From Bacteroidia bacterium (lineage in GTDB: Bacteria; Bacteroidota; Bacteroidia; Bacteroidales; BM520): a stretch of 11,796 nucleotides of DNA. Numbering within the stretch: the stretch's first letter is position 1; each line of letters opens with the position of its first letter. Positions 5,394 through 11,796 of this stretch are shown one piece after another. The translations under genes and the position numbers were made by a program. The notes under the pieces were generated by a model. It did not search any database. It saw only the letters and a list, made by a program, of their open reading frames with translations, and had not been told where the DNA came from. The DNA is taken from positions 1-11,796 of the forward strand of contig RZYD01000047.1 in NCBI GenBank assembly GCA_009930445.1, read 5' to 3'.

Positions 5394-6641
5394 ATGGCAT
5401 CACTCTGGGCATTTCGTTTTCTTCTCTGGTACATCTGCATTTTGTGGGTGCAGCCACAGGTGCGGTTCCCAATACTTCAAACGTTGCATATTGCAGATAT
5501 AAGTTTCGCCAGTGCTATTTTGTTTCATGTTCTTGCTGTAGCACAGGAGGGAGATCGAATGATCCGTTGGGGGATTGCATCGAAGTTGGCAGTTGCATTG
5601 TTGGTGTTAGCAACCGTTTCATTGTATATGGCGCCCTTTCAAACCAGACATGATTTTAATTCCATGGAAACGATATGGAAGCAGGTTGCGCTTATTCTGT
5701 TGGTGGAGGCTACTGCCACGTCTGTCGAGCGTGTATGGGCGGTGTTGACGACGATTGCTATAGCGACTTTATGGTGGATGAAGGCCGGGTTCCGATTGGC
5801 AGCAGCAGGGGAATCCTTTCGTGGCGATCGCCTTATGGGGCCTGCGGTAGGACTCATGGATGATCCAAATGCTTTTGCTTATATGGTGGTGATTATTATT
5901 CCGCTGCATATGTATTTGTCGAAGTTTACGACCAGTAAGTGGGTCGGAAAAGCCTATCTTGCGATGGTGATGCTTGCGGTTTATATCGTAATTGAGACGG
6001 GGAGTCGCTCTGGATTTGTCGCGATGCTGGTTATGGCGCTTCTTATAGTGATTCATCATTGGAAAAGACAGAAAGTGAATATTATTCTGGCTGTCTTAGG
6101 TGTTGTGCTGATTATACCTTTTACATCACAGAGTAATTTGGATCGTGTTTTGAGTCTGGGCGATTCCTTCCGATCTTTTGTTCTGGGTGAAACAAAGGAT
6201 CCGGACAGAGGTATGACGCAGGATGAACAAAGTTCTCTAGAGCGCAGAATGAAGAATAAGGATACACTGCGGCTTATTAAAAATTATCCGGTATTGGGTG
6301 CAGGGGTTAGTGCTAATCAGAGTTTACATGCATCAGAGTACCCTCATGCTGTGGGTATTGTTCATTGTGAAATTCTCCGTGCGGGATACCAGATGGGGAT
6401 TGGGGGGATGGTTATTTACGGTTCCATTATTGCCGTCATTATTGCTTTTGGGTGGAAACTGTATATCTATTATGGCGATTGGGTGGAGATGCGTGAAATG
6501 GCCTGGACACTTTTTGCGGCAGGAGTGACGGTGAGTGTTGCGGGTTTTTTTGGCTCTTTCCCTTGGAATCCTATGACGCTGACCTATTGTGCACTTGTAT
6601 CGAGTTTAATGTTACTCAGCAAGGAGCATGTGCGTGGGTAA
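5394..6641 (+). CDS. O-antigen ligase / Wzy-type polymerase family membrane protein
   Basis: 415 residues with roughly ten to twelve hydrophobic segments, the normal size and shape of the O-antigen ligase/polymerase family (Wzy_C type). Family-like blocks are 'MDDPNAFAYMVVIIIPL', 'ETGSRSGFVAML' (R205) and the large periplasmic loop with 'LIKNYPVLGAGVS', then P-H318 and H324-C-E-I-L-R-A-G-Y-Q-M-G. These match the arginine and histidine positions known to matter in WaaL-like proteins. Such enzymes transfer a lipid-linked glycan to an acceptor, or polymerise repeat units, on the outer face of the inner membrane; which of the two applies here cannot be read from the sequence. The ATG at 5394 shares its A with the stop of the open frame running through the right heptad array (TAATG), and only 5 bp separate it from the last heptad. 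Its original upstream region may thus have been displaced by the repeat cassette. Confidence 0.82.
   Translation: MASLWAFRFLLWYICILWVQPQVRFPILQTLHIADISFASAILFHVLAVAQEGDRMIRWGIASKLAVALLVLATVSLYMAPFQTRHDFNSMETIWKQVALILLVEATATSVERVWAVLTTIAIATLWWMKAGFRLAAAGESFRGDRLMGPAVGLMDDPNAFAYMVVIIIPLHMYLSKFTTSKWVGKAYLAMVMLAVYIVIETGSRSGFVAMLVMALLIVIHHWKRQKVNIILAVLGVVLIIPFTSQSNLDRVLSLGDSFRSFVLGETKDPDRGMTQDEQSSLERRMKNKDTLRLIKNYPVLGAGVSANQSLHASEYPHAVGIVHCEILRAGYQMGIGGMVIYGSIIAVIIAFGWKLYIYYGDWVEMREMAWTLFAAGVTVSVAGFFGSFPWNPMTLTYCALVSSLMLLSKEHVRG
6621..6626 (+). promoter_or_regulatory. Strong Shine-Dalgarno AAGGAG, with start-codon ambiguity
   Basis: AAGGAG is the clearest ribosome-binding site in the window. It lies inside the end of the ligase-like gene. 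Only one base separates it from the ATG at 6628, too close for normal use, whereas the in-frame GTG at 6634 lies seven bases away, an ideal distance. The true start of the next gene may therefore be 6634, giving a protein two residues shorter. Confidence 0.55.
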
Positions 6642-8472
6642 GAAGTTGAGTTCACTTGGCCTCGGGGTCTCTTGTTTTTTGACCTTGATGCTTACTGTGT
6701 TCGGGGTGGCCGCAATGTTTGTTCGGGTTTTGCTGCCTTATGAGCGGGTCAAACAAGCACTTGATCGCTATTCCTACACGGGCGGGGTGGAGTATTTTAC
6801 AGCCGCTTATTATGACAGAGTGGTGTTTCGTTCCGTATTGGCGGGAGGTTTCATGTGCTTGTGTGCTGTGGGTATATTTGTTTTCCGTCGTTTTTTTATC
6901 CGTCGGTTGTCTTTGTTTGTAATCCATTTTCACGAGAATGTCTGTTCAATAATCGGATGGTTGCGTGAACCTCGCGACGAGGAATACCCGAGAATTTTTA
7001 TTGTGCTGTTTTGGGTTATTCTTGCTGTGGGGGTATGCCTTCGCTTGGTTTATTTGCGCCAACCGGTACATGCAGACGAAGCACGGACATTTACAGCCTA
7101 TGCGATGCGACCCTACTATATTTTGTTTTCAGACTGGACTGCGCCTAATAATCATATTTTTCATACCGCCCTAGTGCGGATTTGCTATTTGATTTTCGGC
7201 TCATCTTTGATTGCGCTGCGATTTCCTGCATTTGTTTTTGGCATTCTGTTTCTAGTTGTTATCTACTTATATGGAAGGAAGTGTTTTGGGGGCGCGACGG
7301 GGTTATTACTTATGGCGTTCTGTTCCGCTTCAAGTGCTTTTGTCAGTTACTCAACGATGGGGCGGGGATACTCCATTTTATTTGTATGCAGTTATGTACT
7401 ATTTCTCTGTGCCATGGCATTGCAAGCCATGCCGCAAAATCCGATTGCTTGGGTGGGTGCAGGGATGGTCTCTGTGATTGGGTTTATGACCATTCCAACC
7501 ATGTTGTATTCTTTTGCCGGTACGTTTATATGGCTTGTAGTTTATGCACCATGTTCTATGCAAAAAAAACAGTGGTGGCATCGATTGCTCATTTTCGCCG
7601 TGTGTGTCAGTATTTTTGTGATATTAGCGTACATTCCAGCCTTTATAGCAACTGATTGGATGTTGATTCAGGATGATGCGACCTTAACCGCGAGTCGAAG
7701 CTGGGTAAATATTTGGTCGACATTACCCTCTTGGTGCATGGAATTATACCGTACCTTTTTTCAAACGACAAATGGCTATATCATGGGATTTGTCGGGGTT
7801 TTCGGTGTGGCGGGAGTTTTGTTGGATAGAGCGTTCAGGAGGGTGGCTCCGTGTTTCATTTTATTTGTCATATTGTGGGGCATCACCCTAGGTGTCCCTC
7901 TAATCATTCAGAGAGTTATTCCCTATGGTCGCATTTACATTGTGCTGCTTCCTGTATTGGTGGTCGTTCCTCTATATGGTTTGGTTTTATGGACAACTCG
8001 GTTTCAGTGGATAAAAAACAAGAATCGAATGGTGACGCTATTGTGTCTGTTCATTCTGGCTGGAGGAAGCTATGAGCTGTTCAAAAACAATCCTGAAAAC
8101 ATAATGCAAACCGGGGATCAGGTGCGTGTTGCTGAAGGTGCTGTTCGCTATTTAGCAAGACATGCGGGAGATCATGATGAAATCATTGCCATGTGTCCTT
8201 CTCCCGGACCGATGGTGTTTTATGCGGATAAGTATGGTTTATCTCCTCGGATTTGGGATCTGCTGGAGTATATTCCTCACATGAATGAAGGCCATAATAA
8301 TATATGGATTGTTGTTAATGAGGAATACGGGCATACACTGAATGGATACTTGGAAAAGATGCACGCGGAGGGGTTTCTAACGCGTGCCGTGTATGTGCTT
8401 CAATTAGATGGAGGAGCTATTTATATGCTAAAAAATATGGCTATTACCAATGTAACTTCTGCTTATGAATAA
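6628..8472 (+). CDS. GT39-like (ArnT/PMT-type) membrane glycosyltransferase
   Basis: 614 residues (612 if the GTG at 6634 is the start). Two hydrophobic segments at the N-terminus (about 10-35 and 70-88) precede a typical GT-C body. The body begins near residue 125 and carries the acidic pair D150-E151 in 'QPVHADEARTF', which marks the first periplasmic loop of GT39-type enzymes. 'DWTAPNNHIFHT' follows, and then many hydrophobic helices. From about residue 490 a soluble C-terminal domain follows ('VRYLARHAGDHDEIIAMCPSP'). The family transfers sugars from polyprenyl-phosphate donors to glycans, lipids or proteins outside the inner membrane. Here it probably decorates or extends the polysaccharide made by its neighbours. 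The extra N-terminal membrane hairpin is longer than in ArnT. It overlaps the preceding gene by 14 nt, so the two are likely co-translated. Donor and acceptor are unknown. Confidence 0.82.
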   Translation: MCVGKKLSSLGLGVSCFLTLMLTVFGVAAMFVRVLLPYERVKQALDRYSYTGGVEYFTAAYYDRVVFRSVLAGGFMCLCAVGIFVFRRFFIRRLSLFVIHFHENVCSIIGWLREPRDEEYPRIFIVLFWVILAVGVCLRLVYLRQPVHADEARTFTAYAMRPYYILFSDWTAPNNHIFHTALVRICYLIFGSSLIALRFPAFVFGILFLVVIYLYGRKCFGGATGLLLMAFCSASSAFVSYSTMGRGYSILFVCSYVLFLCAMALQAMPQNPIAWVGAGMVSVIGFMTIPTMLYSFAGTFIWLVVYAPCSMQKKQWWHRLLIFAVCVSIFVILAYIPAFIATDWMLIQDDATLTASRSWVNIWSTLPSWCMELYRTFFQTTNGYIMGFVGVFGVAGVLLDRAFRRVAPCFILFVILWGITLGVPLIIQRVIPYGRIYIVLLPVLVVVPLYGLVLWTTRFQWIKNKNRMVTLLCLFILAGGSYELFKNNPENIMQTGDQVRVAEGAVRYLARHAGDHDEIIAMCPSPGPMVFYADKYGLSPRIWDLLEYIPHMNEGHNNIWIVVNEEYGHTLNGYLEKMHAEGFLTRAVYVLQLDGGAIYMLKNMAITNVTSAYE

Positions 8473-8490
8473 TATGAAGTATCTGAGTTT

Positions 8491-9480
8491 ATGAAAACAC
8501 TGTCTATTATTACAGTTGCCTATAATGAGGCAAAAAATATAACGCGGTTAAAGCGGAGCATCGATGCCCAGCGACTCCCGAAGGGGTGGCGCATCGAAAC
8601 CGTGCTGGTGGACAATGGCAGTCACGATGACACCGCATTGATTGCTGGGCGGCTGGGGTATATCCGGGTGGTATCCCAGATGAAGGGTACGATTGCAGCG
8701 TGCCGGAACCGGGGATTTGATGAAGCTTCCGGCGATCTGATTGCCTATGTGGATGCGGATTGTGAACTGGGGGTGGATTGGATGGAGCCGGTGGTTGAGG
8801 TCCTGGAGGATAAATCGTTAGGCATTGTGGGCTGGCCGGTGGTTCCTCCTACCCCGATGACCTGGGTGCAGCGGGCCTGGCATGCCCATTGGACGAATAA
8901 ACGCGGGCATATCACCTCTGCATTGTCAGGTGAACGGTCGATGACATTGATCACCACCGCAAACATGACCATGACCCGTGCCGCTATGGAGCAGGTCGGC
9001 GGTTTTGACGCATCCTTGCGTTCCGGTGAGGATATGAATTTTTTGTTACGGGCCTTTCATTTGCATATTCCGCTGATGGCGCAGCCGTCGTTGCATGTCG
9101 TTCATCACGGGGAACCCCGTTCATTAAGAGCTTTTTATCATCAGCAGCGCTGGCATTGTTCGCGTAACAGTTTTTTGAAAATGATCCGTTCTGGTTCCCT
9201 GCTGCGCGGAGCGAATGCTTTGTGGTTCACATTGTTTTTTACGATGAGTCTGACAGGTGCGTTGCTGTCCCTTCTTTTGCTCTGTATCGGGATGTCCGGA
9301 TGGGCTGCGCTCGGGGTGTTGCCGTTTTTGTTGATTATATGGGCTCCTGCATGGGTTATTGCATGTCGGGCAAAAAGAATGGGATTTTTTGTGTCATTGC
9401 CTGTGCTGTATTTTGTTTACGGGTGGGTGAGAATGGTTGAGTTGTTTGGATTTCATTATTCTAAAAACAGTTGGCGATGA
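8491..9480 (+). CDS. Family 2 glycosyltransferase with C-terminal membrane segments
   Basis: 329 residues. The GT-A fold begins with 'LSIITVAYNEAKNI' (nucleotide-binding strand), followed by 'VLVDNGSHDDT'. The metal-binding D88-A-D90 lies in 'AYVDADCE', and an acceptor-side E180-D181 in 'RSGEDMNFLLRA' is the likely catalytic-base region. Around residue 219 'HQQRWH' resembles, but does not exactly match, the QxxRW motif of membrane-bound synthases. Two or three hydrophobic helices follow (about residues 245-315), so the enzyme sits at the cytoplasmic face of the inner membrane. It would transfer a sugar from a nucleotide donor to a lipid-linked acceptor. Base composition differs from the next gene: 8581-8640 is 35/60 G+C, against 22/60 at 9541-9600. 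This hints that parts of the cluster have different origins. It starts 18 bp after the preceding stop without a clear ribosome site. Confidence 0.9.
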   Translation: MKTLSIITVAYNEAKNITRLKRSIDAQRLPKGWRIETVLVDNGSHDDTALIAGRLGYIRVVSQMKGTIAACRNRGFDEASGDLIAYVDADCELGVDWMEPVVEVLEDKSLGIVGWPVVPPTPMTWVQRAWHAHWTNKRGHITSALSGERSMTLITTANMTMTRAAMEQVGGFDASLRSGEDMNFLLRAFHLHIPLMAQPSLHVVHHGEPRSLRAFYHQQRWHCSRNSFLKMIRSGSLLRGANALWFTLFFTMSLTGALLSLLLLCIGMSGWAALGVLPFLLIIWAPAWVIACRAKRMGFFVSLPVLYFVYGWVRMVELFGFHYSKNSWR

Positions 9481-9481
9481 A

Positions 9482-10921
9482 ATGATAGCTAAATATATTT
9501 CAAGATGTAGTTGCGTTGTGATTTATGGGTTTTCGGCGATATTTGCTGTATTGGCTATAGTGTCGTTATTCTACTTTCCCCATTTAAAGGGAAATTGGCT
9601 TGGATACATTCCACCTGCTTTAGGCCTTTTGATATTATTTATAAATGGTTTATTGAGTAGGAAGTGTCCCGTAGTGGGAAAGGTTGTGCGGGATATACTG
9701 ATGAGTAGGTGGTTTATCCCTGCGCTACTTGTAGCTGCTACGTTCGTGCAGTTGACTTTTTTATTATTAATAAGACCGATTCCCATATCCGATGGTCTGG
9801 TTTGCTATAATGAAACCGTCGCATTTCTGCAAGGACATGGATTGCCGTGGAAAAGGTACTATCCTCCATTTCAGTTGTATTGGAGTTCTCTTTTTTTGCG
9901 ATGTTTTGGTTCATCTTATTTTGTGTATCAGGTTTCAAACATCCCTTTTTACATCGGAACTGTATTCATTGTTCGTAAAATTGTTAGGGTTTTTACTGCG
10001 GAAGAATTGTCTCGCATTGCGATGGCTGTGGTTGCTTTCTATCCGTCTTTTATGATCTATTTGGCCGTATCTCCATATTACTATTATCCGTATACCTTTT
10101 TCATCACATGTACAGTGCTTTTTATTGTCAGAGGCTTTGAGTGTACTGATAGAAGCAGATCTTGGGTGATTTGGTTTGCTGTGGCCGGGGGAACGGCTGC
10201 AATGGGGGCACTGGCAAAACCTGTATTTTTGATTGCTCCTGTTTACATGGGTGCATTGGTGATTATTGCAATAAGCAAGCGTCGAATTTTTGTCCGATTA
10301 GCTATCGGCAGTCTTGTTTTTCTGTTTACCTTTGCAATATTTATTTTGCCGTGGATGTTGAGCCTGCATGATCATTTTGGACATGTTGTACCGGTCTGTA
10401 CCTCTGGCGGATTTGTTTTGTATAGCGCAAACAATGCTGAGTCCAATGGATTGTTTAGTGATGTGCCCGATCGAATTAAACACATCAATAAGACTGACTA
10501 TTTTGAATCTTCCAAAGAATGTTCAAAAAAGGCGGTTGAATGGATTGTGAATAATCCATGGACATTTGGACGTCTTGCGATGAACAAATTTATTTATACA
10601 TGGGGCAATGAAACAACAGATATCGAACTGATTAATGTGCGTGGTGAAAATGTCCAGCTGCTCGATGATGTGCTGTCACTTGTTGTTCAGATTGCATGGT
10701 CAGTGTTACTTATATATTGGGCCTATGTATGCGTTTTATTTTGTCGTAATAGCGGTGCGGAGATTCAAGTTTTACATTTGATTATTTGTATGCTTATTCT
10801 TTCCAATGCTCTGGTGTATCTGGTTTATGAAGGATCATGTCATCACCATTTGCCATTTATTCCATTGATGGTTGTTGATATATGTTTTTTTAAAAATGAA
10901 ATGCTAAAGAGGGCTCAATAG
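9482..10921 (+). CDS. GT39-like polytopic membrane glycosyltransferase
   Basis: 479 residues from the ATG at 9482, one base after the preceding stop. An in-frame ATG at 9437 would overlap the previous gene by 44 bp and is less likely. Two N-terminal membrane helices are followed by 'RPIPISDGLVCYNETVAFLQGHG', which resembles the first periplasmic loop of GT-C enzymes with an aspartate in the expected place. Next come 'YYPPFQLYWSSLF', an aromatic block 'SPYYYYPYTFF', 'GALAKPVFLIAPVY', and a soluble loop with 'NNPWTFGRLAMNKFIYTWGNE'. This order is typical of GT39-type and related lipid-sugar-dependent transferases. It probably adds a sugar outside the inner membrane; the substrate is unknown. 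The canonical D-E pair seen in the other GT39-like protein of this window is not obvious, so the family call is less certain. The gene is distinctly AT-rich compared with its upstream neighbour. Confidence 0.72.
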   Translation: MIAKYISRCSCVVIYGFSAIFAVLAIVSLFYFPHLKGNWLGYIPPALGLLILFINGLLSRKCPVVGKVVRDILMSRWFIPALLVAATFVQLTFLLLIRPIPISDGLVCYNETVAFLQGHGLPWKRYYPPFQLYWSSLFLRCFGSSYFVYQVSNIPFYIGTVFIVRKIVRVFTAEELSRIAMAVVAFYPSFMIYLAVSPYYYYPYTFFITCTVLFIVRGFECTDRSRSWVIWFAVAGGTAAMGALAKPVFLIAPVYMGALVIIAISKRRIFVRLAIGSLVFLFTFAIFILPWMLSLHDHFGHVVPVCTSGGFVLYSANNAESNGLFSDVPDRIKHINKTDYFESSKECSKKAVEWIVNNPWTFGRLAMNKFIYTWGNETTDIELINVRGENVQLLDDVLSLVVQIAWSVLLIYWAYVCVLFCRNSGAEIQVLHLIICMLILSNALVYLVYEGSCHHHLPFIPLMVVDICFFKNEMLKRAQ

Positions 10922-10925
10922 ATCA

Positions 10926-11696
10926 ATGACTAAATGCTCGGTGAGTATCATAACAAGTACTTATAATCGTGCTACAGAGATTTCCCGCGCAATAGATTCA
11001 ATTCTTGCTCAGACGTGTCAAGAGTGGGAACTGTGTATTGTTGGAGATTGTACGCCTGACAATACTCGGGATATTGTTCGGTCATTCAATGATGATCGGA
11101 TCCGCTTTTATAATTTGCCGGAGAAATCGCCAGCGGGAGCGCACGGCGCGATTGCCAAGAATTATGCCATAAAGCACATGGCAAAGGGAAAATATATTGC
11201 CTATCTGGATGATGATGATGCCTATCGGCCTAAATTTTTAGAGACGATGATTGGGTATATGGAAGATCATCCGTATTGTGAGGTGGCCTATTGTCGCGGG
11301 GGGTATAAAGATGTCCACACAGGGAAAAAAGTGTGGGGAAATCCATTTCAACGTTGGCTGCATGGGTATTCGAGGGAAAAGCTGTTGCGGTATAACTACA
11401 TTAATACCAATTGGGTAGTGCACAGAAAATCACTGATCGAAAAAACGAATGGCTGGAACGCTAAAACCTATTTTGATGATTATAATCTATGGCTGGAGAT
11501 GAGTGCCTTGACTGATTTTCATTATATTAACAAGGTTTTGGTCGATAATTATATTGAGGAAGATCCGTTCGTGCGGCGTGCATGGAACAAGGGGTGGGCG
11601 ATGATTAAATCAGGTGGGAAACGGATGCCGTTGCCCTATGATGGGGATTATGACGATGCGGCGAGAAAGACGAGAGAGGGGGATGGTAGACCGTAG
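10926..11696 (+). CDS. Family 2 glycosyltransferase, C-terminus ending in a heptad repeat
   Basis: 256 residues. GT-A features are clear: 'VSIITSTYNRATEISRAIDSILAQT' at the N-terminus, 'ELCIVGDCTPDNT', an acidic metal site D95-D98 in 'AYLDDDDAYRPKF', and an acceptor-side 'YFDDYNLWLEM' block. It has no membrane helices, so it is a cytoplasmic or peripheral enzyme that would add one sugar to a lipid-linked glycan. It begins four bases after the preceding stop; a purine run AAAGAGGG lies 12 bases upstream of the ATG, rather far for a ribosome site. The last residues, TREGDGRP, and the TAG stop come from a GAGAGGG leader and the heptads GTAGACC GTAGACT, closely paralleling the end of the SGNH gene at 4608. 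The natural C-terminus may be slightly truncated or replaced. An IS3-like element begins immediately afterwards. Confidence 0.88.
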   Translation: MTKCSVSIITSTYNRATEISRAIDSILAQTCQEWELCIVGDCTPDNTRDIVRSFNDDRIRFYNLPEKSPAGAHGAIAKNYAIKHMAKGKYIAYLDDDDAYRPKFLETMIGYMEDHPYCEVAYCRGGYKDVHTGKKVWGNPFQRWLHGYSREKLLRYNYINTNWVVHRKSLIEKTNGWNAKTYFDDYNLWLEMSALTDFHYINKVLVDNYIEEDPFVRRAWNKGWAMIKSGGKRMPLPYDGDYDDAARKTREGDGRP

Positions 11697-11699
11697 ACT
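11686..11699 (+). repeat. Two heptads (GTAGACC GTAGACT) at the insertion-sequence junction
   Basis: The units match the left array in sequence and orientation and contain the stop codon of the glycosyltransferase gene (TAG, 11694-11696). Only two units are seen before insertion-sequence-like DNA starts, so a larger array may have been split by the element and continue beyond the window. Confidence 0.75.
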
Positions 11700-11796
11700 G
11701 TCCCGTCCTGATATAGGTTGACACTATTGAAAGGAAAAAGGTTCAAAATGAGCACAGGAATCCGATATAGTGAAGCCTTCAAACGCCAAGTAGTTG
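11699..11796 (+). mobile_element. Left end of an IS3-like insertion sequence (partial)
   Basis: The sequence changes abruptly after the heptads. TGTCCCGTCCTGATATAGG would be the left terminal inverted repeat, followed by a short leader and a transposase reading frame at 11748. The TG start is typical of IS3-family ends. The matching right end lies outside the window, so the exact boundary (11699 or 11700) and any target duplication cannot be confirmed. Confidence 0.6.
11748..11796 (+). CDS. IS3-family transposase OrfA, N-terminal fragment
   Basis: Only 16 residues are visible, MSTGIRYSEAFKRQVV, running off the window end. The 'YSEAFKRQVV' block is typical of the start of the helix-turn-helix OrfA proteins of IS3-type elements, which bind the element ends and act with OrfB after programmed frameshifting. 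A purine-rich AAAGGAAAAAGG lies upstream as a possible ribosome site. The short length limits certainty about the subgroup; the transposase call itself is fairly safe. Confidence 0.7.
   Translation, partial: MSTGIRYSEAFKRQVV

Noticed and set aside
5173..5394. 73-codon frame across the right array as a real protein gene
   Set aside because: The open frame follows from the 21-bp repeat period and the product is low-complexity; kept as a finding because of the start and stop overlaps, but not annotated as a gene.

Overview
The window is a one-directional (+ strand) block of cell-surface polysaccharide genes from a Gram-negative-type bacterium. It is interrupted at three places by a 7-bp (heptad) repeat family and ends inside an insertion sequence. 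Most genes show no clear Shine-Dalgarno site. The GxxExxY and four-helix-bundle accessory genes, the mixed base composition and the envelope genes would suit the PVC superphylum (Kiritimatiellota, Lentisphaerota or Verrucomicrobiota). That taxonomic guess is weak: no marker gene is present.

Layout. 107-517 encodes a GxxExxY-family (PD-(D/E)XK-like) protein. 561-2000 encodes a CapK/PaaK-like adenylate-forming ligase that carries an in-frame heptad-repeat insertion. It overlaps an 85-codon gene of unknown function (1990-2247). An MBOAT O-acyltransferase (2292-3743) and an SGNH-fold acyltransferase partner (3745-4608) follow. 4591-5388 is an unusual cassette: a 31-unit heptad array, a four-helix-bundle (S23/IVS-type) gene at 4817-5176, and a 24-unit heptad array in the opposite orientation. 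Polysaccharide genes then resume: an O-antigen ligase/polymerase-like protein (5394-6641), a GT39-like membrane glycosyltransferase (6628-8472), a family 2 glycosyltransferase (8491-9480), a second GT39-like membrane protein (9482-10921) and a second family 2 glycosyltransferase (10926-11696). The last of these ends in a short heptad repeat, where an IS3-like element begins (orfA from 11748, cut by the window edge).

How the genes could work together. The two family 2 transferases would build glycan on a lipid carrier on the cytoplasmic side. The two GT39-like proteins would add sugars from lipid-linked donors on the outer face of the membrane. The ligase/polymerase-like protein would join or transfer repeat units. 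The MBOAT and SGNH pair would O-acylate the polymer, perhaps with a group activated by the CapK-like ligase. The order ligase, ACP-sized protein, MBOAT, SGNH resembles the logic of the dlt operon, but the small protein lacks the carrier-protein serine motif.

The most interesting signal is the heptad family. The two arrays flanking the four-helix-bundle gene are inverted relative to each other and keep heptad phase, so a transcript could fold into a long imperfect stem with the gene in the loop. This recalls 23S rRNA intervening sequences, which encode the same protein family. The same repeat supplies the stop codon of two unrelated genes after a similar leader, and it sits in frame inside a third.
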